From contig JAKCPI010022072.1 in the NCBI GenBank assembly GCA_023213315.1, positions 1-64,000 of the forward strand: 64,000 bases of DNA. Direction: 5' to 3'. Under the pieces are notes generated by a model that made no database searches, was not told the DNA's origin, and saw nothing but the letters and a program-made list of their open reading frames with translations. The position numbers and the translations under genes were made by a program. Numbering within the stretch: the stretch's first letter is position 1; the number at the start of each line of letters is the position of its first letter. Shown here piece by piece: positions 45,430 through 56,810 of the stretch. Source of the DNA: Euborellia annulipes. Its lineage: Eukaryota; Arthropoda; Insecta; Dermaptera; Anisolabididae.

Positions 45430-45720
45430 AGGGATATCCGACGGAGGATCAAGTGTTCTAACAATCACTCGTTCGTGAATGTTCGTTTTTATTCGGGTTC
45501 ATTCGGTGGGGGCGTCGGGAGGCGCCATCTTGCCTGTGTTGAAAGCCGTGGCTCACCGTCTCAGTCTGTGTCATGGCGGCTATCTATAAAGACTACGTCC
45601 AAGCCCTCATCATCGTTAACGACACCTCGGCCTTTCCTTTGCTCTGATACCTGTCCTTCTCTGCTCCTTTGATTCAACATCTTTTGAGGTATTTTTTGTT
45701 TTTTATTCCCTTTATTATAA
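45430..45720 (+). promoter_or_regulatory. Possible promoter and 5' exon of an unidentified gene
   Basis: CpG-bearing, non-repetitive. GCCATCTTG (45523) and ATGGCGGC (45573) match YY1/Pho sites, which often sit at the starts of housekeeping genes. A donor-like GAG|GTATTT is at about 45687. No coding exon could be linked to it in the following 18 kb. Confidence 0.35.
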
Positions 45721-46059
45721 GAGAGAGAGAGAGAGAGAATTGAATAATATCCCTCACTCTCTTTTTATATGAGATAAGGTAACAGAATACAGTTAGATTA
45801 AAAAACAAGTCAATCTTTTGTATTTCTTTTTGTTTGATTGTATCTGGCTCTTCTGGTTAATCTCTATATAATAAGTAGAATAATAAAAAATATAGGCATT
45901 TTCAGAGAGTCAATCTAAAACACATATTTATTAATAACATCTTAATTTTAATAGTCATGGCTCGCTTCTTATTGAGGCTTCGCCTTCCCTGGACTTTGCT
46001 GATGTAATTCAGTTTTTTTTTTTATTTTTATTAATTTAATGAATATTTTTTTTTTTTTT

Positions 46060-46200
46060 TTTTTGAAAAAAAAAACCACACTTTTTTCTCATTTAGACAC
46101 ACATTCACACAGTCTTTTCGGCAACTTAGGCCATTTAAGACTTTTAAAGATACTCATATGTTTGATATATCTATTGGGGGTCCAGGCCTTGCAGGCATTT
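46060..46200 (-). mobile_element. SINE tail, type S1
   Basis: Minus strand: GGGGGTCCAGG.. complement, GCCGAAAAGACTGTGTG, A run; head missing. Confidence 0.7.
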
Positions 46201-46399
46201 CAATTAATGAATATAATAAAAATAGAAAATAATTTTATTGTTTTTTTTTATTATTATTTTTTGCTAGACTTAATTGTTTCTAAGAATGGGTGACGTCATA
46301 CTCTTAAATCATGTTTTATCTCTTTCTATTTGGGTGAATAAATCCCAATACATTTTATTTACTTTTTACTTATGAAATGCAAGTTTGAAACTAAAGGGC

Positions 46400-46455
46400 T
46401 ATGGAAAACTAAATATATCTCGACACAAAAAATCTGGTGTGACAGGCACGGTCCA
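46400..46455 (+). repeat. Family A right-end fragment
   Basis: GAAAACTAAATATATCTCGA, ACACAAAAAATCTGGTGTGA, then broken. Confidence 0.65.
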
Positions 46456-46562
46456 CATATATAGTCCGAATTCAAATGAATTGCCAAGAGTTTCAATAAC
46501 TTTTTTCGTCATCTAGCTGCTTTTTCATTGCTACAGGAAGTAAATGAAAAAAGTAGTACTTT

Positions 46563-46912
46563 ACTGATGGCATCTGAGGCCATTTAGACCTCATTCCTAT
46601 TCCAAAGTGTTGGTAGTCTTTTCAATTGAAATATTTTCGCTTGGTTGGGAAGCAAACTCGGGACCCCAGACACGAGAATCCCTCCTTATGAAAAGCTAAT
46701 TAATTACTAACAAGTAAGAAGCCAGACCCGTGGCTCAGAAAGGAGACAATTATCATGACTGGGGACCCGGGTTCGCTTCACGTCCTAAACGACAGAAATT
46801 TATTTCAATTGAATTGGCTACCGACAATTTGAAATAAATAGTCATGGGATCTGAGATGCTGAAAAAATAAAGGGTCGGACTAAGCCGAGCGCACAACTTT
46901 GCCCACCCATTA
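46563..46912. mobile_element. Two S2-type SINEs, tail-out in opposite directions
   Basis: Minus-strand copy about 46563-46695 and plus-strand copy about 46722-46912 (GGGTTCGCTTCACG, AATTGAATTGGCTAC, AGGGTCGGACTAAGCCGAG), head to head. Confidence 0.7.
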
Positions 46913-47069
46913 TTCAAAGAAATAACGCAAGGCGTTTATTTATTTCTTTTGATTTTGCTCTGTTGCTATGCTAAATTTTCAAATTTAAATAATTTTTTAA
47001 CAAATGCATAACAAATTAGGCTACTAATATTATATATCATTTTACTCGGGAGAGATTCTACTTTCTGAA

Positions 47070-47120
47070 TATATAGGGGGCGAACTCCCCCTTCGCCCCC
47101 ACCTGGATACGCTACTGCCT
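47070..47120. repeat. G/C-run MITE remnant
   Basis: GGGGGCGAACTCCCCC and CCCCACCTGGATACGC, like the hAT-type MITE ends. Confidence 0.4.
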
Positions 47121-47301
47121 CTAGTTTATGTGTGCAGAATTTCAAAACAATTGATCAAATAGTTTTTAAGTTTTCGTTGACGAAAAAAATTACCAGACAT
47201 ACACAGACACACACATGTCTATGTTTTTTTCCAAAAACTACTTAAATGGATTCTGGGGACCTCAAATCGCATTTTGGCAGCTTCAGTTCAATTTCGATTT
47301 T

Positions 47302-47990
47302 TACTTTCTCTTACCTATGTATATATGTAATATATATATATAGAGAGAAAGTATTGGATTCATGTCAAAAATTCGATGTCGAAATTTTGATGGATCTTCA
47401 CGTTTTGAGGTCCCTGAAACCAAAAAAGTGGTTTTCGCGACATGGTCTGTCTGTGGGTGTGTGGGTGGGTGTGTGGGTGGGTGGGTGTGTGTGTGTTCAA
47501 TTTTAAGCATGAAGGAATTGAGCTACGAGGTTGAAATTTTATATTTAAGTTAAACACCCCCCGGGACCGGAAAAATAAGCTTTTAATCAAAATCGGCCAA
47601 AGAGTACTAGTACTTTACTGATGTACTTTTTCAGTTTTTTTCGATTTTCTCAAAATTCGCTCTAACGATTTTGATTAAAATTCAAAAATCAATTATTTTT
47701 TAGATGCTCTTTCAAATGTATATTCTCGTTTTGCCCTCAAAATTGTTTGAAGCATACTTTACTCTTGTGCTTCATAGGAAAGATAGGAGAAATGGTTGCC
47801 ATGGTAACAAAATATAAATATTTTCCCATACTTATAAATTTTACATCTGAATTCATATGTTCCATACTGTCGGGAACTAAATATATGTCGACACAAAAAA
47901 TCTGGTGTGACAAGCACAGTACACAACTTTCGATTACCGAAGGTAAGAGAAAGTTGTGTGCTGTGCGCCAGTCACACCAGATTTTTTTTT
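47302..47990 (+). repeat. Family A copy, full length (reference copy)
   Basis: 689 bp. Left hairpin TACTTTCTCTTACCTATG..AGAGAGAAAGTA; ATTGGATTCATGTC; AAAAAGTGGTTTTCGCGACA; TG/GTGGG run; AGTACTAGTACTTTACTGAT; TTACCATGG-like GGTTGCCATGGTAAC; CGTACTGTCGG-like CCATACTGTCGGGAAC; right hairpin AAAAAATCTGGTGTGACAAG..CACACCAGATTTTTT whose tip is TTACCTTCGGTAA on one strand. No coding frame. GGTAAGAGAAAGT at the right hairpin mirrors ACTTTCTCTTACC at the left end. Confidence 0.92.
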
Positions 47991-48029
47991 ACTGTTTGGT
48001 GTGATGGTCGCACAGCATATAACTTTCTC

Positions 48030-48838
48030 TTACTTCTTCCTCTCCTATCTCCCTCTAAATGAAATGTTCTTCTCTCTCCTTCCCGCGCCGCGGGGTCCAC
48101 GCTTACGAACTGAAATGAGCTTCTATTAATATATTATGACTGATTTTTACTTTTTTTATATAAAATATAATATCCCTTTTAGTGATTATATAATTTATTC
48201 ATTGATAAATTGAATAAAATAATTCCTATCAGTCTGAAGCATTGTATATCTAATCCGGACTATACAGTCGCTGCAAAAACAATATGGGGCGATAGGAATG
48301 AATTGGAAAGGGTGAACAAGAAGGACGAAAGGGGAGCGAATTTTACATAAATCACAGAATGAAGGGCTGCATTTGCGCACGCCTTTCCCTACCGTTTCCC
48401 TTTCCCTTTATTCTCTAACCCTTCTCTATTCTGCCTAATAAACATTACAACTATTCTCTTCAGATAAATCTAATCTATATTTTATTCCACAAAAATTTTT
48501 AATAAAAATTTTTATTACACACTCTGCTTTTTTAATTAAAATTCAAAATATCATATATTAAAAGACCAGATAAATATCCTTTATTAAGAAAATTTATTAA
48601 TAAAAAATTATATAATTGATTACAATTCCTCTTTAGGGTTAGGGGGAAGAACCGTAACCACCTGGAGTTAAGCGAGCTCTTATTTATTTCATTTGGACTC
48701 GTTTTAGGCAAATATATGAAAATAGTGTCCCTTTATATTTTTCTAACCAATGTTTTTTTTTACTAAAGAATTGTCAATCGATATTATTAAACCACCGTTT
48801 TGTGAAATATGAATTAATAAACGCATTTTACAAGTAAA
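48030..48838. other. Intergenic sequence
   Basis: A family A scrap (GTGATGGTCGCACAGC) at 48000-48035; otherwise nothing recognised. Confidence 0.4.
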
Positions 48839-48841
48839 CTG

Positions 48842-49485
48842 TACGGCTGCCCAATTTCAAAACACAGTAAGGGACAAAAAAAAAAAATATTTCAAGAAAC
48901 AAATAAAACATATTTTTTTTTCTTTAGCCGCGCTGAATGGTATTTTTTACTAACTTGATACTGGCGACCGTTGGCACTAGTTGAAACATATTTCCTATAT
49001 TCCTGTATTTTTCCGACAAATTAACAGTTAATTATTGTAATACGGGTATATTAGGATGATACTCGTAATATACCCTGGTATAGGAAAAAAAAATATTAGG
49101 CCTATTTTTAAATTTATTGCACTTCCTACAATAAAAAGTGAACCTTATTTAGTTTTAAATTTGTCAAATTAAAAAAAAACAATGCACTTACTAGGTTTAT
49201 CGAAATTGATCTAAATGAGCGTAACTATAAAATTTGGGTGGGGGGGGGACATGGGACCAGCCATCCTCGCTGGGGGGGGGGCGGGTAGGCACGAGCCTTC
49301 TGGGGGATTGAGCCCCTCCTCCCCGGCACCCACCTAGTTACGCCCATGTTGATCTATAAGAAAAAAATCAAATTTTTGAGAAATTTTAATTAAATTATGT
49401 TCTCAAGACTCCACTGGAACTAAAAATACTAAAAATCGATTTTAAAAAATTTGTCCCTTGTGTTTTGAAATTGGGCAGCCGTGTA
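48842..49485. mobile_element. DNA transposon derivative, about 640 bp, with a MITE nested
   Basis: Inverted ends ACGGCTGCCCAATTTCAAAA followed by CAC and an AAGGGACAAA stretch, TA at both borders. Inside, 49210-49350 has GCGTAACTATA..GG and complement GGGCGTAACTAGGTGGG with G runs, a second element. No ORF. Confidence 0.75.
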
Positions 49486-49679
49486 GACCTACTCTAAATT
49501 TATTATAAATGAATAATTAAACGGAATTTGTTCACATATATTTCTACATCTACAATGAAAATTAATAATTTTCATCAGAGCTAAAAATATATTTAAACTT
49601 GAAAATATCAATACTTGATTCCAATTAATATTTTAAAATACCTTTCTCTTTCATCCTCTATTTTTTTTATTTTGAAATT

Positions 49680-50110
49680 GTCAATTTTGCCAAGCGAATG
49701 ATTTGGAAATTGCCATTTAAATAGGACATCAATGTTATCTGGTTGGGATCGAGATGAGGGGGGGCACCCTGTGGCTGACATGGCCAGTTAAAAACCATTT
49801 CATGCTAAAAAAAAAACGCCTATCGGTACTGATCGCTTAGTTTGTGATGCTCGTATATTGTGTTGCAGGTGTTCTTGCTCTTTTATTCTAATCTGCATTT
49901 GAAATCCATTAAGGCCAAACAAAAGTCCTATCAGGGGATGGTGGATCGGGGTGAAAATTTAAAATATGATATTCAAATCACTTGCCTATAAAACGATGTT
50001 AAGAAAACCTATTCATGCAGCCATCAGGGGGCGATTAACCAAATCACCATCGTCATAGTTTCGAGCTTGATTTGCATAATCTGTGACATCTTAATCAAAC
50101 ATATTGGGTA
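49680..50110. other. Complex non-repeat island
   Basis: Balanced composition with GATTTGCATAATC (octamer), CCATTAAGG, GGGGGCGATTAACC. Enhancer-like; not proven. Confidence 0.3.
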
Positions 50111-51769
50111 TTATATTTTATACTTTAGACACTTGTTTGAGAAATCGGCTTTTAAATCTCCCCTCTTTCTTTCGGCACCTTTTAAATAATTTTAATGTCA
50201 TTTCCATATTATATGATAATCTGGATTATATTCATTGAAAATTTAAATTAAATTTTAATAAATTAGCTACTGCCTCCTAATTCAGAGGTAGATGATCTAA
50301 ATTAAAGGTTCTCTTTTTGCCTATAAATTAATAGCTAGTTTATTATTTATTTAAACTGGTTATCATTATTAGGGATTTTTTTACAAACAAACAATCACGC
50401 AATTTTTTCTTATTTTCGGTAATTTGAAGGTGCATTCTGTACTTGTTTACCAGATTATATATACAAATCTTATTTTTAAGTATTAATTTTTAAAATTTTA
50501 TATTAAAAATTAAATATTTTTCTCAAATCTCGGGTGGGGGTGGGATTAGCTTTTTAAACCCCTTATAACCCCCTGCCAGGTAGGGGGAAAAATTAAGGTT
50601 AAATACCTCCTTTCTCACCCTAGTGGTCCAAATAGCCCCGGATGCTGAAAAGACTTGAGTACTCTTAACCCCCCCCCCCCTCCCAGGAGAGAAATAATTT
50701 CTAGGGCTTGAATTTATGGCAATTTCATTGAAAATAATGTTGTTTGCACTTGTTTTATATATTATTAATCATTAAACCATAAAACCCCCCCGAAACGTCG
50801 TTCTTAATGCCAAACCGAAGAGACCGTATAAAACAACTCACAACCCCTTCTCTTCCCCAAGGACCTTCCTTAGGTGATTAGTGAGTGATTCACTGACATC
50901 GATCATAAGACATGAAACTCTAAATTTTTATTACGTCCACAATTACTTCGTCAAAGACCAAAGATCATCCCCGTTCAATAAAATAACTCCTCCCTTTTTT
51001 AATTTCTTTGTCTTATTTTATTTTGTTTGAAATAAAAAAAAAAAATTTAAACACTTTTTTTTTGTTTGGGTTACAAAGGTTTTCTTTTCTCTTTCAACTC
51101 AACGAATTCAAGTAAATAAGTTTAATTTAAAAATATAAATCTTTACAGAAAATCTGCCGACATGGCGTATTTTCATCACAGATGGGGTGAAAACTTTTGT
51201 AGTTGAACATTTCATTTAATTAATTGTTTCTGGGTCTGTTTGACTTACGAGAGAGAGCGGCGACTCTCACCCCTTTCTCTCACTCATTTCTCTTCTCCAG
51301 TTTAATTTTATTCAATCTGCTTTTACAGACCCCCTCCTCACTTTTACTCATTTTCGTTTTTCTGCCTATTTAAATCTCTTCCATATCCTGTGTCTTTTTT
51401 TCTCTGTTTTTCATTCATTGAATACTCCCCTCATTTTAAATGTACAAAAACTCGCTTCTGAATGTGTTTTTGTCTTTATCTTCTTTCTTATCTTTAGCTC
51501 ACTTTTTCTCTCTCCCTAAACGCCCGCCTCCCTCCCATTCTGCCTTTGGTAAGCTAACAACTTTCAAATATTTAAATCAGTTGTAATCAAAAAGTTTAAC
51601 CCCACTTTACTAGATAAAAACACAAGAGGCAATATTTGGAATGTTAATTTAATGAAATTTAATGAATTCTCCAATTTATTAATTAACATTTTACAAATTG
51701 TTAATTATCACCAATAATCGCAAAAGTTAAATAACTGTTAATATATGGTTTTTGATAAATGAATTATTT
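50111..51769. other. Intergenic sequence
   Basis: A family A scrap at 50415-50456; C runs at 50670; pyrimidine-rich 51250-51540. No gene supported. Confidence 0.4.
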
Positions 51770-52085
51770 TACTTTCTCTTACGTATAATGTATATACATA
51801 TATTAGATTAGATTAGATTAGATTAGATTATTTATTACTGTTTTTAAGATCCGCTCAATACAGGAGGATCAGAGTGATCAATACAAAAATAAAAAATAAA
51901 AAAGCAAAAAACAAAACAAAAAAAGTGACAGTAAATTTAAATACAAAAAAAATAACAGTATAAAAAAGTGAGAAAAAAAAAAATATACAGTAAAACATAT
52001 ATACATATATAGAGAGAAAATATTGGATTCATATCAAAAATTCGATCTCGAGATACAAGAAAGTACTCTCAAAAATTAAATATAT
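51770..52085 (+). repeat. Family A left end, split by a retroposon
   Basis: TACTTTCTCTTACG..TATACATATAT before and ATATAGAGAGAAAATATTGG after the insertion 51804-51997. Confidence 0.75.
51804..51997 (-). mobile_element. Short non-LTR 3' end with AATCT tail and 13-bp duplication
   Basis: Flanked by TATATACATATAT at 51791-51803 and 51998-52010. On the minus strand: GAGCGGATCTTAAAAACAGT, AATAAATAATCT and five AATCT repeats. It has landed in the loop of the left hairpin of a family A copy. Confidence 0.78.
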
Positions 52086-52119
52086 ATTGACACAAAATCT
52101 GTTATGACAAACAGCTTAT

Positions 52120-52375
52120 TTTCATGGGCGGGGGGGGGGCAGGAGTGGAGCAAATTTACCAACAGGAGGGGGGCGGACAATATACATATAGGCAATATTA
52201 ATAGAGACACAAAAATAAATTGGGGGTGGCATCCATAGGGGCAGATGCCATTGTCGGGGGGACGCATGCCCCCCTAGCCCCTTCATAGCGCCGTCACTGA
52301 TGACAAGCTTAAAACGGAACTTTCAATTACAGAAGGTGTGTGTGTCAGTGTGACCAGTCACACCAGATTTTTTTT
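52120..52375. repeat. G-run MITE-like sequence and family A right-end scrap
   Basis: Long G runs at 52129 and 52172, CCCCCCTAGCCCC near 52270; GTGACCAGTCACACCAGATT at 52350. Confidence 0.45.
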
Positions 52376-52394
52376 TTTTTTTTGTTTAATTTAT

Positions 52395-52475
52395 TTTATT
52401 TGCGATTTACCCTGGAGTCGAACCAGGATCTCCACGCTTTCGGGCGGTTGGACTACCCTTCTCCTAGGGCGCCAA
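52395..52475 (-). mobile_element. tRNA-like SINE head, type S3
   Basis: Minus strand GGCGCCCTAGGAG.., GAAAGCGTGGAGATCCTGG, B box GGTTCGACTCCAGG. Confidence 0.7.
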
Positions 52476-52642
52476 CCCAAAAGTTTAAATCCCTGTGTTA
52501 TTAGTTACGGTTTAATTGAATTATTCTTTTTTTACTTTTTCAAATTTGATTCCAATGATTTTTTTTAAATTTTTTATAAAAAAAAAAATAAAATTTTTTT
52601 TGTTTTTGTTAATTTTGCATTATTTAAGGCATTTAATAGATG

Positions 52643-52881
52643 TACAGTGAGCGCTACAATTAAGTCCCCACTTGATAGCTTTAGCCTTAAGTATATGGTA
52701 TAGTATAGGGCCTATGGAGTAAAGTGAAATAATTTTAATGACCAAAAAGGCAAAACGAAAAATCTGGTACAGATGATTTTATTTTACCTTTTAAAATTTA
52801 AAATTATTTCACCATTTACCATATACCATATACTTAAGGCTGAGGCTATCAGGTGGGGAGTTAATTGTGGCGCTCACTGTA
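52643..52881. mobile_element. Tc1-type MITE
   Basis: TACAGTGAGCGCTACAATTA, GCCTTAAGTATATGGTATAG and complements; TA borders. Same family as 17457-17652. Confidence 0.85.
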
Positions 52882-52889
52882 CTGGAACC

Positions 52890-53708
52890 AATTCCAAGTG
52901 CTTAAAAAATTAATAATCTTTAAGGAAATTTTACAAAATAAATATCCCATGGATTTTTAAAAAAGAATTAATTTTTACTTTCTATTACCCTATATTTTTA
53001 TATAAAAAACATCAATTAGTTTACGGGACAGATGAGATAAGCCGGGCAAAGGCGAAATTTCCCGAATTCTGAATTTTAATAGATTAATAGATGAAATATT
53101 AAATTAATATATTATTCTTGATTTCTAGTTTTTTTTTTTTTTTTTTTTTTTAATACTAACTTATTCATAAATAATTCACTTATTTTAGAAATCTTTATAC
53201 TAAAATAAGTGAGAGATATCCTAGAGAGAGAGATTGAGCTGGTAATAGAGAGACTGGTTGGGATTTCTCGGTGACATGTTGCCGATGTCATCCTTCGCAG
53301 GCGCACTGCCAATGAATTATTTCCTCTCTGAATCCCCCTCTCCATAACTCCAATGGCATACTCACGAGTATAGAAGTTACATGTTGTAAAGGCAGAGAGG
53401 GAATTTACTGTTTGTGTTTGTTCGCTCACCCATTCCCAAACCTCCCTTCAGCCCACTCAATCCTTCCATTTAGTTGTACGCGTAGGTAGTTTTTGTTACA
53501 TACTAACTTTATTATGTTTATAGTATTTTCAGACTTTCATTTATATTTTAACATAAATACTATTTTATTAAACAATCTATTTTGTATTCATATATATATA
53601 TATAACAATTACTATTTAAATAAAATTAATTATTTAGCTTTTTAGTATTGATTTCATTCATAAATTATATTTTAAATTTATTTTTATTTAAATAAATGAA
53701 CTTTGCTT
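52890..53708. other. Intergenic sequence with a GC-richer stretch
   Basis: 53255-53460 is complex sequence; a 105-codon minus-strand frame there starts in a poly-A derived Lys run end and has no recognised similarity. Confidence 0.35.
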
Positions 53709-54036
53709 TTTACTTTCTCTTATCTATATGTGTTTATATATAGAAAGAAGGTATTGTCATTCGTGTCAAAATTTCAATGTCGAGCTTTTTATGGTCTGTC
53801 TCAGTGTAAGTGTGTGTGTGTTCAAAATTAAGGATGAAGAAAATGTGCTACTAGGTTGAAATTTTATATTTAAGTTAGGTAACCCTCTGAAGCGCCTAAA
53901 TAAATAATAATAAATAAAATCGGCTGAAGACTACTAATAGCATACTTTTAAAATTTTTTCGATATTATCAAAATTGACAAATGATTTTAAAATTAGAAAA
54001 TTATCTGCTGTGCGACCAGTCACACCAAATTTTTTA
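53709..54036 (+). repeat. Family A copy, internally deleted
   Basis: Left hairpin TACTTTCTCTTATCTATATG, shortened body, right end TGTGCGACCAGTCACACCAA. Confidence 0.78.
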
Positions 54037-54539
54037 AAATAAATAATACTGTGATATAATAAAAATTATTTCATATTATCACAACGAGAAAGTTGTCAAT
54101 GCAGTACCATAGCTTGAAAACTTTTTCCTATGAGGTTTTGGACAATCCAATCGATTATTCCTCCTTCCTTCCCCAAATGAATAGATTTTAAATAATTAAT
54201 TAATTAAAAATAATTTTTCATATTTTTCTATGAATACATCTCCCTTTATTTTTTTTTTTTTGAATTTTTTTATTAGGAGGGGATTGAACCCCCTTATACC
54301 CCCTTATTCTAAGGCCTCGATTCTATGATAGCTTAATTTCTTTACTCGCCTCTAATTTTAATACTTTTATCAGAAGATAATATTCCTCATATGATTCACA
54401 TTTTCCAAGCAAAATAAAAATCTTGATCATTGGTTTATTTTATATTCTAAAATAAAAAAAGTTAAACAAAAATTAGCCAAATTTTATAGGAAAAGAGAGT
54501 AGGGAAAAGAAGACACCGATAGAATATCTAGTCTCTCTG

Positions 54540-54800
54540 GTTAATGTTTTGTAAGAGCAACTGGGGAAGGGTTGGGTTGGTTCCTTGGAGTAATGGCCGG
54601 CCCTGGTCCCTGCGCCCTTTGCGCCGTTGCGCCCTTAGCCCTTCATTTGCATCGCGGCTCGCCATTGGTTGCCTTGGGCGTCTTTGTCTTGCTTTTGCCC
54701 CGCCCCTCTTTTCGGCTCCTTCTAGCCACAGCCACCCTACCACCCTTACTACCCTTACCAGCTTTACCCTTCCCTAAAAGGGCTCAGCTGGCAATCCAAC
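54540..54800 (+). promoter_or_regulatory. Promoter-like GC-rich island
   Basis: ATTTGCAT octamer (54645), CCATTGG (inverted CCAAT, 54662) and CCCCGCCCC (GC box, 54698) within 62 bases. Overlapping open frames on both strands are side effects of GC richness. No downstream gene found. Confidence 0.35.
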
Positions 54801-54979
54801 TCATATATGCACGATACTCTCTCGAGCTACTTCTTCGAGGATTTTTTCCTTTTTTTTTCTCTCTTTTTCTCTTTTTAAAACCATCTATCAACTCTTTCCA
54901 TTTTCTCTCTTCTTTTAGGCAAAGGTTCTTAAATGGCGTTCCACAAAAACATCCCATATGTGTTGCTTAGAGAAAATGT

Positions 54980-55800
54980 AACAAATTGCTACACTAAAAA
55001 CTAATAATTCATATAAAATTAGGTTGATTTAAATTCACATTATTCATAAAATATTTTTTCTCACTATTTGTTGAAAAAAGAATTGGTGATGATTTCTTCT
55101 TTCTTCACTGATGCAATTTTTTCTCAATAATTAACAGTTGTTGCATTTATAAATTTTTTGTGCTTCTTCAAACCTGAGCATATTTTGAATTTTCCAAAGA
55201 TTTTCTCCACGGGATTTTAACAAAATGTTTTCATTCTCAGCCTGGTCGTTTGGATGTTCAAAATTGTCTGTCACATTTCTACTCCAGTATTCTTAAAAAA
55301 AATTGTCCAAAAATTCAACAAAAGATTTTTTATAAATTAATCTCAAATCAAGTGTAAGCTACTTAATAATTAGAGATTTTTTTTTTAATGAAAATAATTT
55401 TCACGAGTAGAAAAGCTTATATGATTGATCATTCTGATTTCGAGCTGGTATCGATCTCCGTTAAGCCGCCCGTCCCACTCTTGAGAGAAAGATGCCCCAA
55501 AAGGAACAGGAAGGATGGCCAAAATGGCCCGGGTCCTTATGAATACAAATCGAGTCGAGGGAACACCAAAGCAAAGATGGCTATCTCCCTAGTGACACAA
55601 TGTTAAAAGCTTCCTGCAACCTTATCTAACAAAACCTCCGTGTTACGGCCATGCAACCAAAATCCTCTTAAGTTTAAAATTTTTTTTTCCAAATTATAAT
55701 AATAATGTTAAGTATTCTATTACAAGAGAAAGATTAAACTTGTCAAAATTATCACCGATGTTTCCCACACTTGTTACATTTTCTTTCTTCCCAGAAAAAT
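54980..55800. other. Intergenic sequence
   Basis: 55440-55610 is balanced and non-repetitive; no supported gene. Confidence 0.35.
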
Positions 55801-55830
55801 GCTTTTTTTACTTTCTCTTGCCCTATATGA

Positions 55831-56081
55831 ACCTTGTTATGCATTAGTGTGTCAAGCGCCAAAAAATTAAAAATTGAGTTAAGCACGGAATATTGTTTCA
55901 AATGCTATAATTAATAATATTTTTTATGAAATATGTCCTAAAAAAATTTATATTTAATGTTACTTGCACAATTGACAAAAAAAAATTATATAAATATAAT
56001 CCAATGAAAACAAAAAACTTTGATGTTAATTTTCTCTAACTCGGTAGCTGGCGCTTGACACCCCAATGCATAACAGGGTCC
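55831..56081. mobile_element. MITE with GTTATGCATT ends
   Basis: CTTGTTATGCATTAGTGTGT..CAAGCGCCA and the complement from CCTGTTATGCATTGGGGTGT; TATATGA on both sides. A half copy is at 63230-63386. Confidence 0.78.
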
Positions 56082-56239
56082 ATATATGAAATATATATGT
56101 GAGCCTACGTCCCGGGCCTAAATGTGTTTTCACCCTGCTCATATTTATCAATTATACAGCCATCACCTCACCATTATTTATATTTAAGTACCCCTTTGAC
56201 ACGCAAAAATAAGCTTTTAAATAAAATCGCGCAAGAGAG

Positions 56240-56459
56240 TAAGTGGAGGCCACAAGTGCCTCATTTGCTTGAGAGTGAAGTCTTAAGTTTAGTCAATCAA
56301 ACCAATAATATTAAAATAAATAAATCATCTTTTTTTAATGCATCTAAAGGGGGAAAGTTACTTTTAAGACAACACGTTCAACGGCTAAGCATTTTGGTTG
56401 CCTAAGCTCAAGGCTCCACTCTCAAGCACACATCTGGCACTTGTGGCCCCGGCTGGACT
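56240..56459. mobile_element. MITE with GGCCACAAGTGCC ends
   Basis: GGCCACAAGTGCC..GCTTGAGAGTG.AG at left and its complement at right, inside the family A copy. Confidence 0.72.
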
Positions 56460-56584
56460 ACTACTTAAATGAAGTACTTCTTCAGTTTATTTTTATTTTT
56501 TAATTCTCTTATAAAAAAACATAATAGATGCTCTTTATCATTTTCTTTTTGTCCTCAACTCGTTTGAAGAAAAAGACTTAAAAA

Positions 56585-56810
56585 AAAATTTTTTTAGTCT
56601 TTTCGGCACATAAAATAGAAACGGTAAATAAAAAGTCACATATATTTGAGACGAAATAGCTTGTAATGATACAGACAAATTTATTTATACCATTTTGGTA
56701 TCCAAATATTCATAGACCTTCCGACATTCGAACCCACACTCCATGGCTTTTTGAGGTTACAAATATTGTTATTTCTTTTAACCGTTAACCTCTCGGCCAC
56801 CAGGTAGAGT
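56585..56810 (-). mobile_element. Probable decayed S1-like SINE
   Basis: AGTCTTTTCGGCA tail complement at left, ATTCGAACCC (B-box complement) near 56733, TTTGGTATCCAAAT in between. Confidence 0.4.

Larger units (their letters stand above)
55806..56500 (+). repeat. Family A copy carrying two nested MITEs
   Basis: TACTTTCTCTTGCCCTATAT at left; ATTTAAGTACCCC, AAAAATAAGCTTTTAAATAA in the middle; ACTTAAATGAAGTACTTC after the second MITE. Confidence 0.7.

Noticed and set aside
47302..47990. Family A as a Helitron
   Set aside because: Hairpin near one end fits, but no 5' TC / 3' CTRR and no A-T insertion rule was seen; class left open.
49540..49620. Hammerhead on the minus strand (CUGAUGA at about 49572)
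   Set aside because: Stem II AAAUU/AAUUU is possible but no GAA box follows.
53112..53429. 105-codon minus-strand gene
   Set aside because: Ends in a Lys run from a poly-T tract and has no recognised domain.
54528..54970. Overlapping 71-132 codon frames
   Set aside because: GC-rich island lacks stops on both strands; no similarity and no splice context.
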